NCBI GenBank assembly: GCA_964624075.1
Contig: CAZUWH010000008.1
Span: forward strand, 1 to 64,000
Direction: 5' to 3'
DNA from: CAZUWH01 sp964624075
GTDB lineage: Bacteria > Pseudomonadota > Alphaproteobacteria > Rhodospirillales > Rhodospirillaceae
Length of the DNA stretch: 64,000 nucleotides
Position 1 is the first letter of the stretch, and each line of letters starts with the position of its first letter. The notes under the pieces are model-generated. The model was not told where the DNA came from. It worked only from the letters and a program-made list of their open reading frames with translations, and did no database searches. Positions 36,712 through 46,204 of this stretch are shown here, piece after piece. The position numbers and the translations under genes are program-made.

Positions 36712-37572
36712 TCACGTCTGCTTAGCCTTGTTGAACTGGTTCAGCAGTTCAGCCATCTCGGCGGCTGCGTCAACCGCCATCATGCCGACGGTGTGATAAC
36801 CGGCATCGACATGGTGCACCTCCCCCGTGACGCCTGCACTCAAATCTGACAACAGATACAGGCCTGCTCCTCCGACATCCTCGATCGTCACGTTTCGTTT
36901 CAAGGGCGCATTTAGTTCGTTCCAGCGCAGGATGTGGCGGAAATCGCCAATGCCCGATGCCGCCAGGGTCTTGATCGGCCCGGCTGAAATGGCGTTGACC
37001 CGGATGCCGAATGCGCCAAGGTCGGTGGCAAGGTAGCGCACGCTGGCCTCCAGAGCTGCCTTGGCCACGCCCATGACATTGTAGTGAGGCATGACCCGTT
37101 CGGCGCCATAATAGGTCAGCGTGAGTAGCGCCCCACCCCGTATCATCAGGGCTTGGGCCCGCCGGCAGACATCGGTGAAGGAAAAGCAGGAAATGGCCAT
37201 CGTCCGGGTGAAATTGTCAAGGGTGGTATCGAGATAACGTCCTTTCAACTCTTCCCTGTCGGAATAGGCCACCGCATGAACGACGAAATCCAGACGTCCC
37301 CACCGTTCCTGCAAGGTGGCAAACATGGCCTCCATATCCGGCGGATCGCTGACATCGCATTGCAACAGGAAAGAACTGCCGATGCCTTCAGCCAAGGGGC
37401 GAACGCGCTTTTCCAGCGCCGTTCCCTGATAGGTGAACGCCAGCCCGGCCCCATGGGCGTGTAGCACCTTGGCAAGGCCCCACGCGATGGAGCGATCATT
37501 AGCCACGCCCATGATCAAACCTTTCTTCCCGGCCATCAGAGGGCCGGCCGTCAGGAGAGGGAGAGCACTCAT
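36712..37572 (-). CDS. fabI: Enoyl-[acyl-carrier-protein] reductase (NADH) FabI
   Basis: FabI performs the last reduction of each fatty-acid elongation cycle. The length is 286 residues; relatives start near LMAGKKGLIMGVANDRSIAW, so the true start may be up to 11 codons downstream of the ATG at 37572. The Rossmann part GLIMGVANDRSIAWGLA is typical of FabI and differs from FabG. Active site: YYGAERVMPHYNVMGVAKAA, with the Tyr-x6-Lys of FabI. The end NQFNKAKQT is helical. Precedes aroC. Confidence 0.94.
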   Translation of the reverse strand: MSALPLLTAGPLMAGKKGLIMGVANDRSIAWGLAKVLHAHGAGLAFTYQGTALEKRVRPLAEGIGSSFLLQCDVSDPPDMEAMFATLQERWGRLDFVVHAVAYSDREELKGRYLDTTLDNFTRTMAISCFSFTDVCRRAQALMIRGGALLTLTYYGAERVMPHYNVMGVAKAALEASVRYLATDLGAFGIRVNAISAGPIKTLAASGIGDFRHILRWNELNAPLKRNVTIEDVGGAGLYLLSDLSAGVTGEVHHVDAGYHTVGMMAVDAAAEMAELLNQFNKAKQT

Positions 37573-37729
37573 GGGTCCTCACTTGGTGGAAATCGCGGTG
37601 CAGGAGTCGATCCGGGCTGGCATACAACACGGCAACCTAGTTACGGAGAGGGTTGCATGGTCTCAAAAGGCACAGCCGCCGGAACACACTCCGGTCAGGT
37701 GAGCATGTTCCGTCTTCTTTCCCTTGCCT

Positions 37730-37975
37730 TCAGTGTACACTGAATGGTTCCATATCGTGTTGGCGAATGGCGGCAAAGGCAAGGTCACGACGTGGTGCCA
37801 TGCCCATCTCCACGCCATTGGCGGCATGGATGGCCCATGCTTCCTCGTCATTGACTATCACGCGTTTGACAAAAGCCACGTCCCGCAAGCCCCAGCTCGC
37901 CAGTTCCTGCAGCGTCATAGCCCGCCTTTGCGGGGCAATCGTTCTGCCCGCGTTTCTGTCTGACGGTCCGTCCAT
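37730..37975 (-). CDS. DUF1150 family protein
   Basis: A small protein of 81 residues from the ATG at 37975 (MDGPSDRNAGRTIAP); the open frame reaches 38047 but would overlap hsp20. The conserved part TLQELASWGLRDVAFVKRVI, then NDEEAWAIHAANG, is characteristic of DUF1150. In many alphaproteobacteria it follows an Hsp20 gene, as here. Function unknown; a link to stress response is inferred from location only. Confidence 0.85.
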   Translation of the reverse strand: MDGPSDRNAGRTIAPQRRAMTLQELASWGLRDVAFVKRVIVNDEEAWAIHAANGVEMGMAPRRDLAFAAIRQHDMEPFSVH

Positions 37976-38030
37976 GGCTCTAACCTTCCCGTTCTGACCT
38001 GCTGTCACCGCACCTTCCCCAGTCCAGGAA

Positions 38031-38483
38031 TCATTCTTCCATGCCAATGACCTGTGGAGCCCGCTCTTCCTTGCAACGGATCTTCACCGACCGAATCCTG
38101 GGTTCAGCGCGTGAACGTTCAAGATCAATCGCCAGCAGTCCGTTCTGGAGGGACGCGCCTGTCACCTCGACCCCCTCGGCCAGCACGAAACTGCGCTGGA
38201 ACTGGCGCGCAGCAATGCCACGATAAAGATAGATCCGATCGCCCTGCCCTTCATCCTTCTGACGACCACGAACGACAAGCTGGTTGTCTTCAATGGAAAC
38301 GTTCAGGTCACTCTCGGCAAAACCGGCAACGGCCAGGGCAATGCGGAACTTGTCTTCGCCGACCTGCTCAATATTGCAAGGCGGATAACCCTCCGCTGAC
38401 GTTTTCGATATCCGATCGAGAACACGCTCGAAGTGATCAAACCCCAACAACAAGGGGCTGCTGAAAACAGACATGCGCGCCAC
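38031..38483 (-). CDS. Hsp20/IbpA-type small heat shock protein
   Basis: A chaperone that holds unfolded proteins. The 150-residue protein has the N-terminal LLGFDHFERVLDRI of IbpA-like members, the alpha-crystallin domain (about residues 30-120, NIEQVGEDKFRIALAVAGF, SDLNVSIEDNQLVVRG) and YLYRGIAARQFQRSFVLAEG before GLLAIDLERS. The C-terminal I-x-I anchor is not obvious, though RSVKI is present. Paired with DUF1150. A heat-shock promoter was not identified. Confidence 0.92.
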   Translation of the reverse strand: MARMSVFSSPLLLGFDHFERVLDRISKTSAEGYPPCNIEQVGEDKFRIALAVAGFAESDLNVSIEDNQLVVRGRQKDEGQGDRIYLYRGIAARQFQRSFVLAEGVEVTGASLQNGLLAIDLERSRAEPRIRSVKIRCKEERAPQVIGMEE

Positions 38484-38865
38484 AACGCGTCTCCTCCTCG
38501 ACTAAGAGCGAGCATAAAATCCGGACCCGAAATCGGCGTCCTTGCGATGGTCCATGAATGGCTCCATCCAACAGATCTATGAGCGGAAACACCACCGTCA
38601 ACCTCTACCGAACCAAGTTTCCTTTGCCGTTTCCTTCACGTCAAGGCATGCCGCCTGCTATGATAAGGTGAGTTGGAGCAAGAGACAATTCTTATTATAT
38701 TCGACTCTCATGATACCCTCTCTCCGGACGATCGGAGAAAGGAGCCCCGCCTGCCTCTAGTTACCCCGACTCGTTGGCTGAAAAAGATGTGTTCTGTTCA
38801 GAACGAATTCCAGCAAGGACGGCCAAGCAGTGCAAGGGAGCCCGTGCCTCCCTTCGCGCTCCTGC
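38484..38865. other. Intergenic region upstream of hsp20
   Basis: About 380 bp between hsp20 and the P-type ATPase remnant. A lower-GC stretch (38640-38730) may hold the hsp20 promoter, but I cannot point to a clear -35/-10 pair. No gene recognised. Confidence 0.35.
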
Positions 38866-38869
38866 CTTT

Positions 38870-40970
38870 TCCGCTCACCGTCCGGTCGCACCTCGCCCCA
38901 GGGCCAAAGCCCGCAATAAGATGACGATGGTCGTGCCATTGTGCAGCATGGCGGTGAGGGCTGGCGGCAGCAGCCCTTGTGCCGCACCAGCCATGATGCC
39001 GGTATTGATACCGACAGAGACATGGAAGTTGCTGCGGATCAGGGTGAGGTTTCCTGGGCAAGGGCATGCAGATCCACCACCACTTCCAGACGGTCATCCA
39101 TCAGCATGATATCGGCGGTGGCGCGGGCGATATCGGCAGCCTGCGGCATGGCAATGCCCACATCCGCTGCTGCCCGGGCCGGACCACCATTGACACCATC
39201 GCCGATGAAGGCGACCCGTCATCCTTCGGCCTTCAGCGTTTCGACAATCGCAGCCTTGTCTTCGGGACGCCTTTCGCAGAACACGCCGTCAAGGCCAAGC
39301 GCTTCGCCCATGGCTTCCGCCTTGCTCCGGATATCACCGGTGATCATCATAATGGCACGCGCCCCCTTGCCGGCGCAGACGGGCAAGGGTTGCGGCCGCT
39401 TCTGGTCGCACCGGTCCCGTAGTAGGGCGATGACCCCAAGGGGAATGCCGTCGGCGCTGACGAACAGGAGCGCTTTGCCTTCCGCCTGGAGTCGGGCGAT
39501 CAGGCCATGTCCGGCCGCAAAGGAAACGCCCGCATCCTCTTCCACGTAATGACGGCTGCCGATGCGGATTAGCCGCCCGCTAACCCGGCTCGCCACACCA
39601 TGACCAATGATGAAGTCCACCCCCTCATGCGTGATGTGCGCCAGATGATGGCGACGCGCGAGCGCCACCACGGCTGCAGGAATCGAGCGCGTGGTATGCT
39701 CGGCGAGCGAGGCTACTACAGAGCCAGAAGCTCGCTGCTCTCCATGCCCTGTTGCAGACACTGGATATCGGTGACATCAAGGGTATTGGCCGTGAGCGGC
39801 CGGTCTTGTCGAACACCACCGTGTCCACCTGGGCGAGGTTCTCGATCGCCTGTCTTCCCTTGACCAGACAGCCCATGCGTGCCACCCGGTACATGAGGCC
39901 GCCTTGAAGGCGATGGGGGTGCCAAACTTGACCGCACAAGCGTAACCGACCAGAAACACCGACTCAAGTCGCTGCCAGTCGCGGGTCAGGGCAAACATCA
40001 TAGCGCCAGACAGCAACGTGATCATCACGCGCCGGTCGGCCATCTGTCGTGACAGGCACTGGATCTGTGACAGTCGCCCAAGAGCCTCGCGAATCGTGCG
40101 GGAAATGCGGGCCATGGTCGTGGCCTCGCCCACTTTTCGCCATGACCACCAGTCAGCCTTCGTGTACCATGGTGCCAGACAGGATGAGATCCCCTTGCAC
40201 TTTCGGAATCGGCAGACTCTCGCCGGTGACGCTGGCCTGGTTGACCGTGGCCATTCCGGAGACAACCGCGCCATCCACCGGAATGAGCTGGCCGCTGCCA
40301 ATCACCACCCATTCTCCGCCTTTCAAGGTGTGGTAAGGCACCTCGGCTACTTGCCTGCCCTCTGCGCTTTCGATCCAGACCCGGTCCGGTTCAGCCTGCA
40401 ACAGCTTCTCCAGCAGGTTGTCGGAACGACGGGCAGTGCTGGCCTCGATCCAGCTCCCTAGTTCCGAAAGGAAGCGGGCAAAATTGGCGGTTGCGAATTC
40501 CCCCCGCAACACCGGCAGACCGATGGCCATGGCGTCCAGCACCTCGACCTTGATGCCGGTATCGGGCAGAGCCCTGATCCCCCAGACCCAGAACATCTGG
40601 CTACGTTGAGCCAGGTCAGGACAGCCCGCCAGGGCGGAGGCAATAGCCAAGCTCCAAGCAACATGCCCCCTACCTACCACCACCACCCGGACCGGATCAG
40701 GTTCCCCGACCCTGGGCGGGTACGGGGGCAGGGTACCTGCGCGCGTGCCTCCCTGTAACGACTACCTTCAGAATCTCCGTGCGTACGTTCTCTCCCGGAC
40801 GGTACATGACGATCACGCTGCGGCAGGCCGGATTGGTTTCGCACCGAGAGCACACCTGCCACTTCCTCGATGGCCTGAAGCAGGCGGCCAGTCAGCATGG
40901 TCCGCAGACGCAACCGCCCGGGCCAGACCACGGACCAACCTCGACAGAGGCCGACCGGACCCACAGAGCC
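38870..40970 (-). pseudogene. P1B-type heavy-metal ATPase with HMA-like domain, decayed
   Basis: A metal-exporting ATPase in at least six frame pieces. N-terminal HMA-like part: PGRLRLRTMLTGRLLQAIEE, then CRSVIVMYRPGENVRTEIL in another frame. Actuator: VNQASVTGESLPIPKVQGD, then TGA at 40153-40155. Membrane part: YACAVKFGTPIAFKAA, with C-x-x-K instead of CPx. Phosphorylation: VDTVVFDKTG. Hinge: LKAEG, TGA at 39219-39221, then RVAFIGDGVNGGPARAAADV, where even the conserved GDGxND has become GDGVNG. Not functional; metal unknown. Confidence 0.85.
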
Positions 40971-40989
40971 GGAGGTACGGACACAACCT

Positions 40990-41342
40990 TCACGACCCGC
41001 TCTCGGGCGTCTGCGTGGCACGTGCGTCCCGCGTTTCCACCTCGGCATCCCGGAAGCGTTCCTTCATTTCCTCCAACTCGCCTTGCACCATAGACCATAC
41101 TCTGGCTGCTGCCCGAATCATGGTCCGCTGGACAAGTAGATTGCCAAGCAGGAGACCGATTCCGGCCCCGACGGCCATGCCCTTCAGAAAAGCATCATTC
41201 CGTAAGGGATTGAAGCCCAGAAAGGGAAATGGCATGTCCTGGCCCGGTGCCTGCCAGGATGGCCCCAGTCCCCCCCCTGTCGGAAACCGTTGTAGACCGT
41301 GTCCCCACAGGCCCGTGTCGGGTTGTCGTTTTTCTCACTCAT
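40990..41342 (-). pseudogene. Small YtxH-like membrane protein, frameshifted in a G7 run
   Basis: The ATG at 41342 opens MSEKNDNPTRACGDTVYNGF and RQGG. At a run of seven G (about 41271-41278) the frame is lost, and the continuing frame reads GPSWQAPGQDMPFPFLGFNP, then a membrane segment (GMAVGAGIGLLLGNLLV) and a helical tail ending ETRDARATQTPESGS. Removing one G joins them into one protein of about 116 residues. It lies directly upstream of the ATPase remnant and is likely its partner. A restart at the internal ATG (41235) could still give 81 residues. Confidence 0.65.
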
Positions 41343-41441
41343 CGCGTCATCCTCCCCCTTTTCCAGCTCAATGAGGAAACCAGCCGACAGAAGAAATCAT
41401 CACCCCAGGCAACCTGTGCCGGTGCCTCATCTTGCCTTTTC

Positions 41442-41703
41442 TCATGGCTCCTTATTGTTCCTGCCGTCTCCGACAGGGGAATCGACCCATTCATACACTT
41501 CGGCCGCAGGCTCGTTGTCGCAGCCACAGCCCTTTGCGCATGATCTGCAGCCATTTTTCTCGTGCCGCCGCGCGATGGTGTGTCTCCCACCGACCGACCA
41601 GATCAAGCACGACTGCCGGTGAAGAGTCGAAATGGGTCGCGATTTCGGCGACACTTGCCCGACCACAGCGGGACAGGTAGGCTCTCAATTCAAGCAGCGT
41701 CAT
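41442..41703 (-). pseudogene. feoC: FeoC-like regulator, cysteine half out of frame
   Basis: FeoC proteins are small winged-helix partners of FeoB. The frame from 41703 gives MTLLELRAYLSRCGRASVAE, then IATHFDSSPAVVLDLVGRWE. The other frame then carries the usual Cys-rich end: TIARRHEKNGCRSCAKGCGC, then DNEPAAEVYEWVDSPVGD, ending at 41442. So a one-base shift near 41575-41580 separates the DNA-binding and Cys-rich halves. As written, the protein ends 70 residues in, without the Cys cluster. Located 31 bp after feoB. A programmed shift is possible but unsupported. Confidence 0.7.
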
Positions 41704-41733
41704 CTTCGCCCCTCCGTCCTCTCCGGCCTGCCT

Positions 41734-44082
41734 TCAGCCGGCTACCTCGACAACGGGGGGACGCCGTACCCCATAGCCTAGCCCCCACATCATCGCCAGG
41801 GCCAGCCCCAGAAGCGTCAGACCGGCGGTAATCCACAGGCCGGCCGCCATAGGATCACGGTCAAAGGTCATCGCCTGATAGAAGATAACGGCCGTGACAT
41901 AGCCGACCCCGGTTCCCCACGCCGCACTGAACACTGCCCAGCGCCATCCCGCCTCATGACTGATGGTGCCAAGTGCTGCCACGCACGGAGCATAGAGCAG
42001 AACCAGCAGCAGATAGGCGAAGGCGCTGGCAGTCCCATCGAAACGGGCTGTCATGGCGCCGAATACCCCCCTTTCCACTTTCAAGGCCGTAGCCGCCCGC
42101 CCAGCATCAGCGACGAAACCGATATCGAGCCCCAAGGGGTCGGTCAGCTTGCTCAGACTGCCGGCCAGATTGGCAGGAATGGTTGCCGCAGCGGCCCATA
42201 GTTTGGCCCCCAGGGCGAATGGCCTGGAACTGATTCTATCTGAAGGTGTTTCCCCAGCAGCAATGCTGGCGTAAAGGGTATTAAGGGTTCCAACCACTGC
42301 CTCTTTGGCGAAGATCCCACTGAACAGACCGATTGCGGCCGGCCAGTTCTCCTCGGTCAGGCCCATGGGAGCGAAGATCGGCATCAGGCTCTGGCTTACC
42401 TTGGCCAGTACCGAGCGGTCGCTGTCGCGGTTGCCAAAGCTGGCATTTATTCCTACCGTGCCGAGAATCGACAGGATCATAACCATGGGCACGATCACCT
42501 GACCGGCGCGCAGGACAAAATCCTTCAGACGATGCCAGGCGCGCAGCACGACGGTCGCGAGAGTCGGCAAATGGTAGGGGGGCAGTTCCATGACAAACGG
42601 TGCTGCCTCCCCTTGCAGCAGGGTCTGCTTCAAGACCAGCCCCGTGCCGACAGCAAACGCCACCCCGATCAGGTAAAGGGCAAACACGACGTTCTGACCA
42701 TTGGCAGGGAAAAAAGCGGCTGCAAACAGAGCGTAGACCGGCAGGCGGGCGCCGCATGACATGAACGGCGTCATCATCATGGCGAGAATGCGATCGCGGC
42801 GGTGTTCGAGAGTGCGAGTGGCCATGATCGCTGGCACGTTGCACCCAAAACCGACGATCAGCGGCACGAATGCCTTACCTGGCAGGCCAATGGTGCGCAT
42901 GCCGCGATCCATCACGAACGCTGCCCGCGCCATGTAGCCGGAGTCCTCCAGGAACGACAGAAACAAATACAGAAAACTGATGATGGGAATGAATGTGGCA
43001 ACGGTCTGGATACCTCCCCCGATGCCATCAGCGAGAATCACGGTGACAACCTCAGGCGCGGCAACCGCACGCAGCAGCGCACCACCCCCCTCCACCAGGA
43101 CCGCTCCCACCGTCTGTTCAAAGAAATCAATGAACGCACCACCAATATTGATGGTCAGCATGAACATCAGATAGATCATGGCAAAGAAGATCGGGATGCC
43201 GAGAAAACGGTCCAGCACGACCCGGTCGATGCGGTCGGAGAGGGTACGGGACACCAGACCGTCACGATGCACGCATGCGTCAACGAGCAGACCCACGAAA
43301 CCATAGCGTCTATCGGCGATCAGAATATCAGGCTCCTCGCCCGTGGCCATGGCAAGAGCTCTCTTGTGCCCTGCGACATCCTCCAGAATGGCCGGCCCGG
43401 CCAGGGCAGCGGCCTGTGGATCCTCCTCCAGCAGCCTGATGGCCAGCCAGCGGGACCCGACCCGATGGCGCCGCGCCGCCTCGTCCAGCTTCGGGACAAG
43501 AGCCGCCACCGCCGCCTCGATGGCCGGTCCATAGGCCGGACGAGCGACGGGACGCTTACGTTCCTGTGCTGCCTTGCGAATGACCTCTTTCAGGGCATCA
43601 AGGCCACGCTTGCGGCTTGCCACCAGGGCGACCGCCGGGCAGCCCAACGTCTGCGCCAATCGGTCTACGTTCACAGCGATGCCGCGCCGTCTGGCGATGT
43701 CCATCATGTTGACGGCCATCACCACAGGTACACCTATTTCGAGAAGCTGGCTGGTCAGATAAAGATTCCGTTCCAGATTGGCCGCATCGACGATGTTGAC
43801 CACGAGCGCCGCCTCACCGGACAGGATGTAATCATGGGCGACTCGTCCATCCTCCGAAGCCCGCCCGCCATCGAGGGCATAGATGCCCGGTAGATCGACT
43901 GCCCGCCAGGTTCTGCCAGCATGCGGATAGACCCCGACCTTCTTTTCTACCGTTACGCCAGGCCAGTTGCCAACCTCCTGGTGGGCCCCGGTCAGGGCGT
44001 TGAACAGGGTGGTCTTGCCACAGTTGGGATTACCGACGATGCAGAGAGTTGTGATCGGGGAAGATTCGCTGCTGGTTATCAT
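41734..44082 (-). CDS. feoB: Ferrous iron transport protein B
   Basis: The inner-membrane Fe2+ transporter, 782 residues. The N-terminal GTPase domain has GNPNCGKTTLFNALTG (G1), VTVEKKVGVYPHAG, DLPGIYALDG (G3) and VMAVNMMDIARRRG (G4). Then come a helical GDI part and a membrane domain with two Gate motifs: MARAAFVMDRGMRTIGLPGK, AFVPLIVGFGCNVPAIMATR and GLFSGIFAKEAVVGTLNTLY. Overlaps feoA by four bases (ATGA). It looks intact, unlike FeoC downstream. Confidence 0.96.
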   Translation of the reverse strand: MITSSESSPITTLCIVGNPNCGKTTLFNALTGAHQEVGNWPGVTVEKKVGVYPHAGRTWRAVDLPGIYALDGGRASEDGRVAHDYILSGEAALVVNIVDAANLERNLYLTSQLLEIGVPVVMAVNMMDIARRRGIAVNVDRLAQTLGCPAVALVASRKRGLDALKEVIRKAAQERKRPVARPAYGPAIEAAVAALVPKLDEAARRHRVGSRWLAIRLLEEDPQAAALAGPAILEDVAGHKRALAMATGEEPDILIADRRYGFVGLLVDACVHRDGLVSRTLSDRIDRVVLDRFLGIPIFFAMIYLMFMLTINIGGAFIDFFEQTVGAVLVEGGGALLRAVAAPEVVTVILADGIGGGIQTVATFIPIISFLYLFLSFLEDSGYMARAAFVMDRGMRTIGLPGKAFVPLIVGFGCNVPAIMATRTLEHRRDRILAMMMTPFMSCGARLPVYALFAAAFFPANGQNVVFALYLIGVAFAVGTGLVLKQTLLQGEAAPFVMELPPYHLPTLATVVLRAWHRLKDFVLRAGQVIVPMVMILSILGTVGINASFGNRDSDRSVLAKVSQSLMPIFAPMGLTEENWPAAIGLFSGIFAKEAVVGTLNTLYASIAAGETPSDRISSRPFALGAKLWAAAATIPANLAGSLSKLTDPLGLDIGFVADAGRAATALKVERGVFGAMTARFDGTASAFAYLLLVLLYAPCVAALGTISHEAGWRWAVFSAAWGTGVGYVTAVIFYQAMTFDRDPMAAGLWITAGLTLLGLALAMMWGLGYGVRRPPVVEVAG

Positions 44083-44312
44083 CGCACCCTCTCGATCATC
44101 AGCATGTCGGCCTCGACCTTGCGCAGGCTCAAGCCCATGCCGCGCACCCGGATTTCCACCGGATCGCCCAGAGGTGCCACCCGCGTCAGTTCGAATTCTG
44201 TACCTGGCGTCAGCCCCATTGCCAGCAGACGGTGCCGATAATCGCGATCGCCTGCCGCAAAGCCAGTGACCCGTCCCCGTTCACCGGGCTGTAAATCGCG
44301 TATGGCTCCCAT
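44079..44312 (-). CDS. feoA: Ferrous iron transport protein A
   Basis: An SH3-like cytoplasmic protein that assists FeoB. The 77-residue protein reads MGAIRDLQPGERGRVTGF, then HRLLAMGLTPGTEFELTRVA, PLGDPVEIRVRGMGLSLRK and a final EADMLMIERVR, the full family pattern. First gene of feoA-feoB-feoC. A Fur-like inverted repeat lies about 190 bp upstream. Confidence 0.93.
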   Translation of the reverse strand: MGAIRDLQPGERGRVTGFAAGDRDYRHRLLAMGLTPGTEFELTRVAPLGDPVEIRVRGMGLSLRKVEADMLMIERVR

Positions 44313-44502
44313 CAGCCTTCCTCCTCTTCTTCTTCCCCGCCGACGTCAGGGCTGCCCCCACACCGCACCCCCAGCCGTACCACCGTTCCGACATCGCTCC
44401 AGATGGCACGAGACACCACCCCGACGGCAGGGTCCCGGTGATGCCGGCAGCACAGCTGGGATGATGGAGCATAGCAGCCGCTTCGTCCCCTCTATAAGAT
44501 AT

Positions 44503-44517
44503 GCGATTCACTCGCAA
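44503..44517. promoter_or_regulatory. Possible Fur-type operator between feoA and the CDF gene
   Basis: TGCGATTCACTCGCA is a 5-5-5 inverted repeat (TGCGA/TCGCA), similar to alphaproteobacterial Fur sites. A second looser pair TGCAA...TTGCA lies at 44566-44586. It sits between the divergent feoA and CDF genes, so it could control either. Inference from pattern and place only. Confidence 0.4.
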
Positions 44518-44658
44518 CTCGTTTTTCCTCTAAACCTTCTAGGGGTATTCCGTCAAGGCCAAAGATGCAAATGCGTAGCTCTTGCAGGTTATTTATTGTG
44601 AATCATACCGGTTATAGGCACGATGGGGTATGCCTCTCTTTCGTCAGGAGGCCACCTG

Positions 44659-45560
44659 ATGCATGGCCATGCTTTGGAAAGCTACCACCATCCTCATACC
44701 TTCACGGTCGTGGACAGGGTGTGCGAGTTCCGCACGCTGTGGGTCGTCTTCCTGACGGCAGTGACCATGGTGGTGGAAGTAGTGACGGGCTGGCTCGGGA
44801 TCCATGGCCCTGCTCGCGGACGGCACCTCGAGCGCCATCCTGCTCGGGATAGCAGGGGGGGCCATGATGGTCGAGTCGGTAGAACGGTTGTTGGAGACCC
44901 CTGCCCCGGTACCGACTCGTTATGGTGAGGCCATGGTGGTCGCCGTGACCGGCCTGTCTGTCAGTGTTGCCAGCCTGTTTCTGCTCGGCGAGGCAGGATA
45001 CGCTCACGGGAACGGAGGGGCTCGCTCCAGGGACCATGAGGATCTTCCGATGCCTTGTTACGAGGGCGACAACGGCTCCTGCGCACATGCGGACGAATCA
45101 CAACCCCGATCACAACATCCGCTCTGCCTTTTTGCACGTCATGTCCGATGCCGTGACATCAGGCGCAGCGATCTAGCTCTGGCCGGTGGCTGGCTGTTCG
45201 ACTGACACTGGCTTGACCCGGTCGCGGGCCTGGCCAGCGCCATGCTGATCGGGTTCTGGGCGATCGGTCTGGCCAGGGACAGCAGCACGATCTTACTGGA
45301 CCGCAATACCGACGCCGCCCTCTCGCAATGGGGGCACACGTTCATTGAAGCCGATGCCGACAACCAGCTGGTTGACCTGCATCTATGGACGGCCGGGCCG
45401 AACTGGTTTGCCGCTATCCTCACTCTTATTACGCACTATCCGCGTCCCCCTAACCATTACAGGAATCTCTTGCGCAGCACCGTTCCAGCGCTCATGTACG
45501 TTACGGTCGAGGTTCACGCGTATCCGGGACCCGCTCTGCCAGCCGTGTCTGGAGCTCGAC
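44659..45560 (+). pseudogene. Cation diffusion facilitator (DmeF-like) exporter, decayed
   Basis: The ATG at 44659 has a good AGGAGG site and gives MHGHALESYHHPHTFTVVDR, then WVVFLTAVTMVVEVVTGWLG, the start of DmeF-type Co/Ni exporters. After a frameshift MALLADGT leads straight to AILLGIAGGAMMVESVERLL, skipping about 70 residues of the family. Later pieces: NIRSAFLHVMSDAVTSGAAI, then LALAGGWLFD, TGA at 45203-45205, HWLDPVAGLASAMLIGFWAI with LLDRN. The TGA stands where Trp is usual (W-x-W-L/M-D-P). Not functional. Confidence 0.85.
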
Positions 45561-45599
45561 GTGCGGGGCGCAGCACGGGTCTAAGCGGCCCCCTCTATA

Positions 45600-46160
45600 C
45601 CTTCGAGCCTTGATCGTGCCTGATCAAGGCTCCCCTAGCCGGCGGGCCGCATCCGCGGTCCTGGGCCTTTGCACCATGCGGCGCGCGGCGGCGGCGGACA
45701 TTTGAGCGGGTGTCACGATTGACGTTCGTTGGTATTATGGAATGTTGCGAGGGCCAGTACGCCGGGAAATCTCCCAGACACGTCCTCGTGGGCGATGACG
45801 CCTGAACACCAGACATGACGCGCCTTCCGATCCGCACAGTCTTTTCGGGCTGGCGCACCCGCGCAAGGGGTGGTAGGTAACGTGGGGCCTGAAAGATTCC
45901 TGGAAACTTAGGGTATTCTGCCTGTGCATTTGGTAGGAGGGTGTTTGTTTCTTACCGCTTATACCCATGAGTATAAACCTAGACTTGCGCTTATGGGACC
46001 GCCGCAACCACGGAGGCGCACAGAATGACGCAAAAGCCAAAGGCTGCGGATGCTGCCCGTCGACACCCGGGAGAGTCTTGATCGGGCGCGATCAGGGCTC
46101 AAAGGTATAAAGTATAAGGTATTATGCATTTTCCGGGCGCCGTATTCAATGCCGGTTGAA
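45600..46160. repeat. Repeat-rich spacer with GATC hairpins
   Basis: GAGCCTTGATC (45605-45615) pairs perfectly with GATCAAGGCTC (45622-45632). A related GAGTCTTGATC...GATCAGGGCTC lies near 46073-46101. ATTGACGTTCGTTGGTATTAT near 45718 recurs with two changes near 11359. AGACTTGCGCTTATGGG near 45981 recurs in part near 25690. No gene recognised in about 560 bp. Confidence 0.6.
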
Positions 46161-46204
46161 GCGTGTGTCTGCCGAAACAGGGCAACAGGCTGAAAACAGG
46201 AAAC

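Noticed and set aside
42802..43893. Rightward open frame of 363 codons opposite feoB
   Set aside because: Antisense shadow of an intact, well-recognised feoB; composition (His, Asp, Gln rich) and lack of a ribosome site argue against it.
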